Source: Vanilla planifolia
Lineage: Eukaryota > Streptophyta > Magnoliopsida > Asparagales > Orchidaceae
DNA length: 64,000 nucleotides
NCBI GenBank assembly: GCA_023846275.1
Contig: CM043868.1
Location: forward strand, 8,699,653-8,763,652
Reading direction: 5' to 3'
A program made the translations under genes and the position numbers. Shown one piece after another: positions 16,710-31,700 of this stretch (position 1 is its first letter; every line of letters begins with the position of its first letter). Under the pieces are notes generated by a model, which was not told the origin of the DNA, made no database searches, and worked only from the letters and a program-made list of their open reading frames with translations.

Positions 16710-19700
16710 CTGCAAAGAAAATTCCAATGAGATTTTAGCTCTAGGAACTAACATTGCTAAAAAATTGAAAGATGAAGTAAATATATAGTGAAAGTAAACT
16801 TCATAGAGAGCTCGACCAAATTTCAAGCACATCGAATCAAACAATCCAATATCAAAGAACAAAAGTTGGGTGTAACAGAATTTGAGAGAAGAGATGGCTC
16901 CAGAACAAACCGAAAGTTTTGAAGATTCATAGTTTGAGCTCCTTTGATCCATAGAGATGGGGGCTTTAGGTGCGAGCATTACTGTTTCAAACCTCTTCAT
17001 GGTCAATCCTGCGGCCTCTGCTATTTCTCGGTCATCGGGTTGAGTTCTATTCTTGAGGTAGAGTTGATTTCTAGCCTCTCTTATTCGATAACCTGCTTCA
17101 ACAATGCCTAACTGAAAACAACCCAAAGAAAAGAGGGAAAGATTTATCAAAAACTCAAAGAAAGCTGTCTGCAGATCTGTTTGATTTTAAAAGAAGAGGA
17201 AAGCTAGGCCCAAAGAAATGCAACTAAGAACAGGTTGTAATACAACGTTTACTGCAACGCCAATGATTAAGAAATTTACAGTGAAGAGGCTATTTTTTCA
17301 CTGTTTCCATTTGGTTCGAGAGGAAAATTCCTATACCAAATTAGTTCATGAAGAAATGCAAGACAGTATTGAATATAATACAAGATAGTTGCATTGTAAA
17401 TACAAAGATGCATTTTTTTCATTGCAAAAGATCTCATGGAAACCATTTCATTGAAGAACAAATTAAAACATTAAACTTATAAAAGGACCACTAGTGTGTC
17501 TGTTGGCAACAATTGTGGCTTAATAGAAGCTTTTTAATATAGAAAAGATTTTTTTGTGTGAGACGTTTGGTGTGCTTTTTGACATGATTTTGCAGCAAAA
17601 ATGAAGAAAAACACGTGAGCTTAAATTTGCACCAAAGAACCATGCAATATTGAGCCAAGTGCTACCATATGAGAACTCATTACCCATCTATCAAACTTGA
17701 TGAGTTTTGTTAATAACATCACAAGCCAACAGAATTAAGGTGCCAAAATAGTAAAAGAAATCCCGTTCCAACCAATCCTAAATCTTTATTGATTGTGAAA
17801 AGGAGGACATTGATGAATCAAGCTTGATTTTAAAGGAATTCGTTTCTTTTAACTTCGACAGGTGATAAGAGAAAACATACTGGCAAACGGATCATCCTTG
17901 ATTGATTTGTAAGACATCTTCGAACAGCATCTCTAATCCAGCAATATGCATAAGTAGAAAATTTAAATCCCTTTGTACCATCAAACATCTCAGCACCCCT
18001 TAATAGACCCCTAAAGCCTGCCTGCAAACAAATACAATGTCCGAGCTAAGTTAAGGGAACAAAGAAACAAGTATTATTGCTTCAAATGGTTGTGATATGA
18101 CCTGAACAAGATCCTGGATGCTCATACCAGCACCATGAAATTTTTTGGCTATAGAAATAACCAGCCTTATGTTACTTTTGATCATCTTGTCCCTGCAATC
18201 TATGCCATAGTTTAGGCGCTGCATCAAGGTCTTTGTATTAAGTCCAGCAAATGTGGCCCACTGAGCAGTAGTTGGTTGTCTGCCAATTCTCTCTGCAAGC
18301 TCCTCTTTCTTTCTTTCTAACTTTAATAGTTCCTGCATTGCATACATTATCAAATAAAGCATCAATGTGGAAAGAAAGGAGTTTCTCTTGTAGAAATAGT
18401 TTTCTTCATGCCTTGGATTTTCTTAGAATGCTTAGATTTTCAGTTCTTAGAAAAGTATAAAAGACTTCCATTTGATGTGTTCTTGGCATAGAGTGTAATC
18501 TGCAGAAGGTTACATCTTTTTCTGTATGTTAAATGGATTATTTTTTCTTTTCAATTAGCATGTACTCAAACTTAAGCAAGCAGTAGAAATCATTTAATGA
18601 GAAAATTTTGCTCGCAGAACAAAAAACAGCATTCTGGACAAATACGAAGCAAAGCAAAGAAAAAGCAAAATGAGAAATCAATGGATTAAAAAAAAAACTT
18701 TCCTACTTGATGTCATATTATTCCAAAAACCAACAGCAAACAATTTCAAGCTCGACTAGAAAGAGTAAACAAACTTGATGATGGAACAGAATTCAAATAA
18801 GAGAATATGAAATAAAATTCCTGTTTTACTTGACAATTGAAATTGCATGCAATTTCTATCTTTGCTACAGTTTGGTTTATCTTCTGGCTACATATTTTTA
18901 TCATAACATTATGCTAATGAGTAAATTTACTGATTCCTTGACAATCTTCAAGAAACCAAGACTTCTTGACTCTTCCACAAACATAAATCTAATGAGAAAT
19001 TCAATTTAAATGCATATCTGCCGTTACATACTATGAGAACCTTTAACATGATTCTTAAAGTTTAGCTAAGGCAAAATATTTTTTGATTACCAATTATTTC
19101 GAGTCCACAAGTGGTTTCTGAAAAAAATATGGAGAAGAAGAATTTCTAAAGAACTGGAATTTGACAATGAAATATCCAAAATTATATACAAAATTTTGTT
19201 GCAGAAAGCAAATGTTAGATATACAGCTTTGATGCAAGACAACATATTAGAGACATCTAATACAATGGATTACAAACAAAATAGAAATGAATTACATAAC
19301 TAAGATATAAATCCCACAAATTCTCGCATAAAAATTCAGTCCAAGATGCATGAGAAAAGCTTGCCATGGTAAGTTCATGCCTCTTCATAATTTTTCTTTT
19401 CGTATCTCCTACCTCAACAAGAATGGTATCCCTTTTTTGAAAGGATCCCCCTCTTCTTTGTTCTTTAATGCTTTTTGACATAAGAACTTGTAGAACCCCA
19501 CAAGCCCCAGAGATCATATTTTGTTTTGACGATAACAAATCTTTTATACGTTTTATTTGTAATCTAATATTTCTAATTAGTGTGTTATAGGTCATTTTAA
19601 AAATAGATAGACAAAACGAATCATTTATCAAAGTTTGGATGGATGAAACCCTTGGATTAACAAGATACTCAAAGACAACAAAGAAAAAGTCATCCACAAA

Positions 19701-22700
19701 TATATTTATAGAAAAAGATGGAATCATATATCCTAGAAGCTATCAAAGGTTCATAACTCCTAGGACATTTATAAGGATTAAAACTAAGTTACTTTCCATA
19801 CTCAAAGATCTTACACTTCACTCATAAGATCACTTACATATCACTTTAAAAACATATCATATTTGCTAAAACTCAAATTACATACACTAAGAGTATTAAG
19901 TTCAATTCTACTTATCCTGTAGATATAGTGCACAAGTTCATTGGAAATGATTAATGAAAAATAATAAAATTTAAATATTCAAAAATTAGTTTAAATGTAA
20001 TTAAAATTTTGTATGATACGAAAATTACTATGTATAGTATAATTAGCTTATTTTTGAGTATACAAACAAGAGATCAAATAGTTTAATTTAGGTTTATCAC
20101 TAGCATTTTAAGCAATGGAATGGTACAACCGTATGACCAGATAGTATGGTCTGTTTAAATGAGCTATTTATTTGTGATTAAATGGTTGAACAGAGCATGA
20201 ACACTAAGCAATCTGTATAGAATGAAATTCCAAAAATTTCATACGATAAGATATTATTTATCATATTGTACAATTGCATCAAGTGAAATATATCAAGAAC
20301 AAATCAAAATATTCAACTATGAAAATATTATCAAATTATACAAACTAATATATTATAGAATACCACCGATGAAATAGATAAAATTATCAAACCAAGAATT
20401 ACATCTACATAATCCAAAATTTTTTGTATAATACATTAACTTTTATTATAGAATATGATCAATTAAGGATACTAATTAACAAAATATAAAAGAAAAATCG
20501 AAAGTTTCATACAATATGCTAAAAATCTAACGGACAATATAGTTAGTTCATTATATATGCATTGTATAGTATGATCCACCTATTGGGATAACAACTACTC
20601 TAGTTATATCTTAAAAATAAATTTAGTCATTAAAGAGCTGTTAATAATCACATGTGAGGGTCCAATGCATGTAAATATTATAAAATCCCTCAAAACATTA
20701 GGAACATATTAACGATGGAAAAGTGTGTGGTTGGCTATAAATCGATGTGTGTTTGCTATAGTAAATCCATTGTTATATCCTTCTGAGCCCTTTGTGAAAA
20801 AAAGAAACATTGTCTTGCAAGATCCACTTCAGTACAAGAAAAGAAGTCATACAAGCTGGTATCATCTAACATCTGCATCACACAAACTCTTGTTTCAAGT
20901 AGTAACTTTTTTTTTAGAATCCATTAGAATGTGTGATTTCATTTGTATATTCATTTTACATTTAAGTAAGCTTGTATATTGCATTTGGCTCTTGCATTTT
21001 GCTTTTCTTGGCCTTACTCTTGCCTGTATTGTGCTAAGAGGGTTAGCCATGCTCTCGACTGTGTCATGTAGAATGGTTTGGGGTTGTAGCATCCATGAAA
21101 AGCCTTAGTTTTTATTTCGGTTTCTCCACTCAACTATGACCAATGAGTGGTTTTAGTAGTGGTGCACAAGAAACATACAGTAACAAACAAGTTACTAAGC
21201 AATACCATGCTTGTGCAACTCAAAACTTTGCATCAACCTTTGTGGAATAGGAAAAGGTTCTAATTGCATAAAGATGATCCTAATTGTCATGTTATTTATT
21301 GTTCTACATCACCATAAAAACTCCCAGAAAAAAATAAATGAGTTTAAACAAAGAACATTAATTGTTGCTACAGAACGAAATTTGTCTTTATGATGCCCTT
21401 GCTTGCCTACCTTTAGTTCAAACTATGCCAAAGATCTGAACATTTTTGTTTTACCATCTTACACAAATAAATTTGATTACTCAGCTAAAATTTGTACAAT
21501 GTTGCTATTCTAACAGAAGCAATAACCCAAAACAGATAATACATAAATGCGTAGAAGTAAAAAAATACCTAACCTGAATTCCTTCTGACAATTGTTGTTC
21601 TTCAGTAGCTGTGAGAAGCTTTGATGTGCGTGACATATCTCGAAGGTAATGTAAAGGATCAGAAAAATCCACTGCCCGCAAAGTGGCACGCCTTTTTCGC
21701 CCAGATGATCCCAACTTCCCAGAGGAAACTCTAACAATAGCTGCCTCAGCTACCCCAGCTCTTCTGGCCCTTCTCTCGATTTGACGCTTAGAACGCACAA
21801 TTAAGTTTTGTGGGAGATTGAGTTCATCCGTCATTAAACTAAAATTGGATGGGACTTGAGACAAATTCTGTGTGATAGGCCAGTGAAGCAGTTCAGATTC
21901 TAGCATACCAACATATTTGTGGCTTTCTTTCTGCTCTAATTCAGTTAATCTGATTACCTCAGCTTTAATTTTTTCATCTCCGCTTGCAAAATCGTTCATT
22001 TTAAATTTCAAACACTGTTCAATACCTAACAAGTGGGCTGCATCTCTGGCGACTTTAACAGCTTCTTTTGCTAGTACCAATGCCTCAGCAGCCATAACAG
22101 CTATTGCTGCTGCTTCGCTTGTAAGGTCTGGCTCTCTAAGCAGGTTTTTTTCCAAATATATCTAAAGAAAAATAACAATATAAGTAAACAAGTGGCATAT
22201 CTGGCATAAAGGCTGAGACTAAAATTATAGAAGTAAATCCTTCGCTAGGAAAATTTCCTTTTCATACTTTAACTGAAGGACTGAGATGGTCATGACCACG
22301 ATATGTAAACCTTAAAAAAAAAAAACATACTTGTCAATATGAGAAACAAACTTGCCACTAAATCGACAAAAACTTGTACTTTGTTTCTCGCTTCACAAAA
22401 CATTAATATTTAGCGCATCATAAAATAAGCTTTCAATGTTGTTATCCCCATAAGCCCACTTAGATATTTAATGATCTTAAAACTATAGTTTATAATATCT
22501 TATTTAGTGGTTTTGGGTGTTCATGCATAACAAATACAGGTGATAACCAAAGAAGATGGCTTGACACACTATCAAATTTGGTATGTGATCGAGCGTTGCC
22601 AAGGACAAGTGCAAAAATTCAAATATAAAACTCTTACCAAAACGTTCTCAGAATTCTTGCAAGTATTGCAGGGTGATTGTTTATGGTTTGAGGCATCATT

Positions 22701-25700
22701 TGCTAAGAATAGCCTTTAAAAGAAAAAAAATTAAATAATACTACGTTAAAATTTTTGTTTGTCTCTTAGAGATGATAAAACTATCTTCAAAATATTATGT
22801 TGTTTTAAATTTAGTAAATCATAATTATTTCCATATTTGTATTATGTTCAAATATCATTACTAATGTTTTATTTTAACATATTTGAAGTATTTCCAAAAA
22901 GAATTATTGGTGGTCTCAAATAAATTAAATCGATATCATAAAATTTTTATATTATGTGTATTACTATGTTTATTATCTTATAATTTCTTTTAATGTTTTT
23001 TTTCAAAAGTTCAAAATTAGTTTCCAAATCTAGGCACAATCAAACGGGCTAGTAATAATATTAAATCGTCTAATAAAGCAATTCAACAATACTTTCCAAT
23101 GTACAGGACTTATCAAAAAATCCAACTGTGAAATCAAATGATATGATCATAAAATTGGAACATGGCAAAAACGTTATGTGATTGCTGAAACTTTGCCAAT
23201 CAAATGGTTCGACCATGCGATTGAATGCCCAAATCCATATATGGAAAAGTGGAAACAGATAGTTTCTACAAATAAAACGAATATAAATTTAAATAAAAAG
23301 AGAAATAACAATGAACAAATATTTAAAAGAGGTGTCACCTAGTAGCTTAAGCTTATAAAAAATCTATACTCATTTGCAATGTGAATGTGGGATCTAAGAA
23401 TTTGAAGAGAGGAAAATCCAAAATGTCTTCAATGTTTTCCAATCTTGGGGAGCTTTATTTTCAAATCCATTAGTCTAAACTAAGCTTAACATGTTATCTC
23501 AATCTCTATGTAGCACATCTTGCACAAATCAAGCTCTAAGCAATTTGTAAATACCTTTAGCTATAAAAATTATGTATAGTTTTCTCTAATTTTCTTTTGT
23601 ATTCTTCTTGGTCTCTTTTGGTACAAGTATTGTAGATCATGTGACTAAGCTATTTGGGACTTAATTTGAGTTTGGTATTTAAGTCTTTTCTAGGCCATCT
23701 TTGTAGGAATCTTTTGATTATAGTGTAATACTCATTTGAGTACTTCTATAAGCTTTTCCAAGTTAGTGTTCACCTCTTTTGGATAGTACTTTTGTAGGTT
23801 TCATCTAGACCCAACATATAAAAACATTGCCCACTAACATTTGTTAAGAACTCAAGTGATTGAAGACCAACTAATTGGTTGGGGGTGGTGTAGTCTCCAT
23901 TAGTGAATTAAACCATTGAAAAATCATTACAAGCCATTTCTACTTTTTTACACTTACAAATTTTCATTGTGATATATTTACTCTTGCTTACAACTTAAAC
24001 TTGGTGGCAAAATTATTGATACATGCAACTGGTATATTAGAGCTTAGATTTTATTTACAAGAAGAAACACCTTTAAAGTAGATCTACTATGACACAATAT
24101 ATGGCAATAGCAGGTCATTTGCTTAACTAGGTCACTCCATTGAGTAACCACCATTGTTTGTAGGTTGTTAAGTTGCAAACGTTAAATGAAAAAATCCCTT
24201 CAAAACATTGACATAGAACTACGGGAGCTAATTGAGACATCTCAACGCATCCCAATAAAATCATTCTTGACCAATATTAATCAATTGAAATGCCTCACAA
24301 TATCTAAATATAGCCAAATATATTACAAAAGGTCATTTGGTGTCTATCTCGACATTCCCACCATCTTTTGAGTACAAAAATAAAATTAAAAAATCACAAG
24401 ATATTAATAAAGGTTAAAAAATTAATGTAGCAATGCTGAATTTCATTTTTAAGAATGATTAACCAAACATAATGATTGCACTTGAAATAAGGAGTATAAC
24501 TACTAACCATGATAAATTCATAAATCTAGTGGTTGAAAATTGCATCATTACTCTTGGGGTCATCATAAGTATCACTAATAAGAAAACTTAAAACCATTTT
24601 TGAAAATAAACACTCTAATTAAAACTGCAATTTTTTATAAATATTAGACAACATCACTTGGTATACATTACAACTAGAGAATCAAATAAAAAAAATCATC
24701 TCAAATATACCACTTTGAAAAACTAAAATGCCACCTATCATATATTTGAGGGGGCACTTGATAGCATGTTATTATCAATAACCTAATTTGTAATAAAAAT
24801 TAATAGATTATAAGCCTAACAAAAGTAAAAGAACTAAGACAAAGAGACAATGCACAAAATACAAAATCAAAACACTAACTACATTTGACTAGCTGATGGA
24901 ATAAAACAATATTCATATGGCCATAGACATATCTTTGCCAAGAGAGGCTATCTAATCACATCAAGTAATGCTCCAAGGAATAATCTATTGCTCTAGTATA
25001 TAAATCATAATCTTCCCATTCCTTAATGACTGATATGAAGCATGAAAACCATGATTGACTTGTGTATGCCATAGGATTGGCAAATTGTTGCTAAGATACC
25101 ATTATATGTTTCCAAACTTAAAGAGCTAAACATTCATTAATTTAAATAACTAAATAACTATAGGATGTGAGTGTGTGTATTAAAACTTTGCCTACTTTAA
25201 TATAATCAATGTTTCCTTTTGAAATTCCTTTTATTGACATGATATGAAGAACGTTTTGGTTGTTTAAGAGCAATGTTCAGTGTGGATAGCCATTGTGAAA
25301 TATTTATCAAATAGACTTTTGTAGAATACAAGTGTGATTGATACAATGTCATGAGCCTCCACACTTACACAATTAAATACTAGTAAATTTCTTCATAAAT
25401 AACAATATTAAAAATGGTGGTTATATTTAAAAATAAAAATAAAAATTAAATATTTGTTATGCAATTTTTTAGCATATATTACATATTGTAAATGAATTGA
25501 GAATCATAGGTTTATAAGCATAAAAGATTATCTTTAAGAAAAGGGGCACACTTCCTGTCTATTAGTCATTTGAGTCGATCAAATAGTTCAATCACTATAA
25601 AGGGTGATTTGATTGCCATTGGATGGTCCAATTTTATAGAATTGACAACGGGGAACAAAATGTTCATTTTGGCATAAGATTGTCTAAATTGATTGTATGA

Positions 25701-28700
25701 TCTAATAAGGTTGAATGCATGGTCTCTTTTCACCCAACCAATGGGTTATTCATGCTCCATGCTTTTGCATTTAGTGAGGTGATTGAAAGGTGATCTCAAA
25801 AGCCATTTCAAGGAGAATTTCTCAAGGAATGAAAAAATTTCCTAAGAGGAGATCAAGAATTAAGGATCAATATAACTATCGATATGAACTTCTCCTTTTT
25901 CTTTCTCAATTATATTCTCCTTCATTCACTATCGACTTCTTTCTTGAGTTACCTCTCAGATCTTGGATAATCTGCTCCAAAATCCATTCATCATTCTACC
26001 ATATGCAACTAAAGTCACATCCTTCAATGATTAGAACCACATCTCACCTTAGAAAATATTTAGTGTTCAAGCTATATCAAATTTAAATTCCATCTCATAA
26101 AATCTTTCATTAGTTGAAACCACATCTCTATTTAAAATTCATCATTACAAAGATAAAGAAATCTATTTTGAAAAACCCTAATTAGGCTTCTTCATCTATA
26201 CTCTTGGTGTTAAGCTGAGCTAAGGTCTTCAACTATTGTAAATGGTCAATTTTTCCTAGCACTTTCCATTCAAAAAGTATCATATTTTGAAATCCTCATT
26301 CCATTCCATTGACTAAGATTGTGAGCTTCATTTACTCAATGAGAACACTTGTTTGAAAAACTTTCTTTATTTTAATTGCAATTTCCATAGTAGCAACATG
26401 CACCCCATTTATGCTAATATGCATGGTTAGCATTCACATCCTTTAAATCATATTTAGAAGACTAAATTTGAGTTCATGGCATAGGGCCTCATTTGTACCT
26501 TGATATTCTAAATGATAGCCTTGAAAGCTAGAATGTTGTAAGTTATCAAGACTTCGACTAGTTAATTGTAAATTCCACCCTAGATCAACCATCAATGTTG
26601 ATCATAACCCAAATCTTAAGTACCTAAACTTGTGCCACATATCATGTACAACAGTTTTTTTATTCTTATCCATGCCTAAGACAAGAATTACATTATTCCA
26701 CTAACAACAATAACTTTATTTTGTTGAAACAAACATTTAGCATCACTTAGGCTGTCCTTTGTATTATATAGAAATTGATGGTAAGGAATATCATATCTTA
26801 AAACAAGGAATCATAGGAATGGCATTAAACTAAGATATAGTCATTTCATACGTTAAATGCATCAGAAAGAAATTGGTTGTGGGATTTCATGGTGAACAAT
26901 ATCTTTCATGATGCATGTGAGGCTCAAATTGGATTGGAGAATGAAGTGGTCCTTCTAACCTAAAGAACACAGGGACATGTAACTTGACAAGCTAAGCAAT
27001 ATGCCCCAACCATGATACATACCTCAATAGCCTATATCATTTTAGGCCCACATAAATCACTAGCAAAGATATATAATTGAGACATCTCATTTGCCATCTC
27101 AAGTCCCGACAAATTATTATGAGTATCTTAATACATTCGATAAAACCTTAACATGTTCTTTTAATATTAATAATACCTCTTCCAATGATCAAGCTTTGAA
27201 CAATACATAGCTACCTTTTCTTATAAAAAAATATTTGCATTTTTCTATAATTATTTCATGTAATCTTCCTTAGTCTCCTTGGAAACAATAATGTAACTAG
27301 TGTAAGCTAGTTATGTAAGGTTCATTTGAGTTTAGAGTAGTCCATTTTAACAATCGATTCAAGCTCTTTTGAGCTCATATTTGCCATAATTGGTGATGCC
27401 AATTTAGGCTTCATTTGAAGCTAGTTTGTAAAAGCATTAGACATTGATGTTTGCATAGGATGTTATCATTTGGTGATGGACAGGCATGTTAGAGGACTAA
27501 ACCACCAAAAAATCATTGCATGTCTTTTCCACCTTTTGTGCTTTAGAATTTTTGCTACAATTTATATGTACATTAATGATTTGAATTTGGGGGCAAAGTT
27601 CTTGAGATACACAATTCAACATCACCCCCTTTCTTTTTGTATGTCATACATTACAATCAACATTTTAAATGAATGTGATTGAAGATCTATAGAGTAATAA
27701 TAAAAAAATGGCTTTGATGATGCGTCACTTGCATTTGAAAATGAGTTAGCTTAACTGGTAGAGGAAAACAAAAGAATTCCCCTAAAGAAACCACACAAAC
27801 ACAAACAAAGCTCGAGCACGTGGCTCTATGATAAGGCTATCAAAGTTGTGTTCACTAACACTATACGAAGCTCTTTCATCAATTATCAACCAACTCTTCC
27901 ATTACACCTACTACAACTAAAGACTAACGAAAACCTTCTCCAATTACAATCCAACATTTCCTATAATCCCCCATCAAAAAACATTTAATAAAATAATTGT
28001 TATTGTTACATGACAAAAGTACCATCGATTTTTTGGGAAAAAGATAAGGTGAATTTCTTTAGATCAAAATTGTTTTGCTCTTTCTATTTTTTTTTATTTT
28101 CACATTGATAAAATATGTCTTAAAATGTGATCAAACAAAAACCTAATTGCATTTCAAAATGCACTCTTGCAAAAAGCTATATTTTCAAAATTAAGGCCAA
28201 ACAAGGATAAAAGGTTAAGAAGGAAGCTCTAGGTAAGCTTTCAAATTGAATCACTTGAAATCCTGTCTTCATCCACCTCTTCCACAAATCCTTGAACCTT
28301 GAATGATAATAAAACAAGGGTCAACTAGGCTTAGATATGGGGACCATAATAAGTAGCACAAATGAGGACTACATACAATAAAATCATAATGTCAACCTAC
28401 CCTAGCAATGGACCAAGAAATTGTATGCACTACTACCTATATTCCTCAAACAAGGACATTTTTTAAATATATTTCATAATCTTTGTAAATATAACTAGAC
28501 ACAAAACACAATAGCAAAAAGCTTATAATAAGATGGTAAGAATATTGACTAGTCTAAAACAATCTAAAAGTAGATAATTTATTTACACGAGCAAATGGAT
28601 GCTATAGAAAAATTGTTAACTTCATCGTGCATTTCAAATCAAGCTAATCATCAAAACTTAAAATTCAAAACCTCAACGAGTCATGAAAATAACCACAAAT

Positions 28701-31700
28701 TAAAAATTCATTTTCAAAATAAACTTTTAGCAAAAATCAAGTGCAAATTTGAATGTACACCAAAAGCAAGTTGTATTGTTTTTGGTACAATTGCAAGTTA
28801 CTTTAAAATTCTTATGAAAGCATCCAAAACAACTCTATTAGCTTCAATTTAAGTGCTTTTAATGATGCAATCAAATTTTTTTAGAGCTCATTTTATGAAA
28901 CTCATACATTTTAAAGATTTAATGAGATTATATTATTTGTTAGATAGACTTGTATTTACTATTTATGTAGTCTCACTTAAAATCATCATTACATAGAAAC
29001 TACTAATGGTCTTAATAGTTATAAGTAATCATTGTTTTATGTTTTAGTATTTTAATTATTGATTAAAATCTAAATAAATTTAAATGATTTTAAGTAATAT
29101 GTATGATATTATAAGGATTTATCCAACTAAGCACATGTCCAATTAACTTTTTTTTAGATGAATTTTAATTAAATAACTTTATGGGACTAGTTGGAAGCAC
29201 AACTCATTTAATACCTCAACTTGAACCAAACTTTATCTAGATTTTATGACAATAATATTCACTATCCATAATTTTAAAAGAAAACATGGACTTGAAAATT
29301 TAATATGCATTGTTACTATACGTGACTTGATTATTTGTCTCAACAATACCTAAGTCTCTTATAACTTGACTAAATGCATTTCTCTAATCCCAACCTGATC
29401 CTCAAGTTAAAACATTTCTTCATACCTTAGTTGTTTCCCATATTAAGTGCTAATAGCAATTTCAGCAACACATTACATTCCAAACAACCTTCACTATGAC
29501 AATAATGCCATTCACAAATTCTAACTCATGCCTATACCCTATCTAAATCCTCCAAGTTCCTCTTAGATGTGCATATACTTTATAAAGAAAAGACTCAATT
29601 CTTCTCTTCCCCTAGGAGAACTTTCCAAATGCTCGCATGATTTTCCACCTCCACGATTCGATCTTCCCCCATGATTGAAACTTCGTATGAATTACCATGC
29701 CCTTCACTTTAAGTGTTCTTGAGGAATTGTGGTTCTACCAGTCCTAAAATGCATTAATATTTCTCCAATATGGAAGCATTTGAATCAATGAATATTCCCC
29801 TTGTACTTGCTTGATACTTTTCTCAAATGCATACCAAGTTTCTTACGAAAACAAAAAAGGTACAAAGACTTTGATGCTTAGAACAAACTTCACAGGCATT
29901 CATAGTAAATGATTTATCCAACCAATAAAAAAAATTTGGAATAATTCTCATGAAAAAGGATATTGAAGAATTATAAATTTATTTAGTATTTGAATGTTTA
30001 ATTTAACAGATACCAAGTTGTATTTACATAAAACTTATAACCTATGTTCTTTCTAATCATGCATAGTATCAAATATATTAGTAGGTTGGTCAACTAGTTC
30101 ATAAAATGATGTGGATTAAAATGTACTAAAGCAAAATGTAACATCCAATCTTCAAATAAGTTCAAACTTTGTGAGATGTATACACATGCAAATTTATCTA
30201 TCACTAATCAATATATCCAAAATAAGATCATATAATATTTTTCAAACTATTGCAATGGAGTATGTTATCTTCTATCATATCCATGCCTCATGATCAACTC
30301 TCAAATTCTCAACTTTTTTCTTGTTTGTTTTTGTTAGGCCAGCAATTGGATATGCTATCCTCCAAGGAAAGGCTTTCGATAAAAAAGCCTATGGTTTTTC
30401 TTTCAATGAAAGTGGATTGCTTCATTAAAGATTTAGAGGTATAAGTTAAAAGAGAACATTATAGAAATAAAAAAAATTGGAATGAGTTAAAGTGTCTAGA
30501 AAATAATGAGAAACTGGTGAAAAATGATAAGTCTTAATGGGGGAAGAGGATTGACCAATGAACAAAGATAAAATAGGAAAGAAAGGCTCCATATCAAACC
30601 AATTTCAGGCAAGCAAGTAAAAAGATGCAAAAGTTGACACAATGTTCTCAAATAGATAGAACATTCTTATACCTCCACAACTACACAAACTATAATAGTA
30701 ACTTACTAAAAGTTATATCTTTTTGCAAGTATAAAGAAAATATCAAAGAATTGACAAATGTCTAATAAAATCACCAAATATCTTGTGATATTCTTGCAAA
30801 TAACATTTTGCAAAATGACAAAAACATACAAATAAACCAAGAAAACAATTAAATGGGTTGTAGTGCATAACCTATATAATTCAATCTCACAAAGAACATA
30901 GAAATACAAAAATCCTAGAATAAGCTAAAAAACTAACTAATACATTGTCATTATACAAATAAAATAATGAAATTATCCCTTTAAACATCCAAATAGAACT
31001 GAGCAACATCTCATACGATAAACTTGCACCTTTTCAAGTTGATCAAATGCTCCAACGTATGTCAAAGGATTTGAAGATGCTAATGAGCTAGAATTGACTT
31101 CCAAAGAAGGCATTTGGGGCCTTTCAACTACTATTGACATTTGGGAAGAAGCACATTGCATTCTAAAATGAGCAAGCACTTTGGCATTCACTGCAATGTG
31201 AGAATTGACAATGTTAACATCAATCATCATTATCTAAAAATAAGCTCAAACATCCTAACAAGGGGTACGTAAAAAAGGTGCAATCTATAGGTAAAAATAT
31301 TTATGTAAATATATGCATACACATTTCTGTATCTATGCTTTAATTACAAAAAACAAAAGCCTGATTTTATAGAAAATAAGTGAAAGATAACAGGATACAA
31401 ACATCATGCATACTTCAAGTCATTTTTGCTAAAAGCAGAAAATAATCTATCCATGGCCATCACAATAAAAAATTCTCTACAATATTCTTGGTTAGACCTT
31501 TTGGGCAATTTGTATATGTATTTGTATGTCATAAACAATTCCAAAGAAAGATTTCTTAATCTAAATCATTCAGCAAAAAATTTTAAATCTCCAAAACAAA
31601 GCTTATTTAATTTCTACAATGAGGTCAAAAAGCAACATGTTTCTTTGGATTGTTCTGAAAAATATCAAACCGTAGAAAGGAACAACCAAATTACAATTAC

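Larger units (their letters stand above)
22162..31029 (-). other. SIG1-like intron 2 (8.9 kb)
   Basis: GT-AG intron between the N-terminal region and the conserved sigma body. It holds a pair of Copia-type LTR-like sequences in antisense orientation (about 23.54-24.03 and 27.23-27.68 kb) and a primer-binding-site-like sequence in sense orientation near 27.82 kb. The rest is AT-rich with no open frame I can identify. Reading-frame continuity across it (phase 0 to phase 0) supports the junction, but a further small exon inside cannot be excluded. Confidence 0.65.

Noticed and set aside
19257-19727. 156-codon minus-strand frame in SIG1 intron 3
   Set aside because: It matches no family I know, partly overlaps LTR-like sequence on the other strand, and has no splice sites that would join it in frame to exons 3 and 4, which already join directly.
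20725-21108. 127-codon plus-strand frame in SIG1 intron 3
   Set aside because: Hydrophobic, Cys- and Leu-rich sequence with no recognisable domain, lying over an LTR-like end; likely chance.
29580-29900. Possible Copia gag zinc-knuckle region on the minus strand
   Set aside because: A short Gly/Arg-rich reading (NHGGRSNRGGG) is suggestive, but no CCHC motif or flanking gag pattern follows, so it is too weak to annotate.
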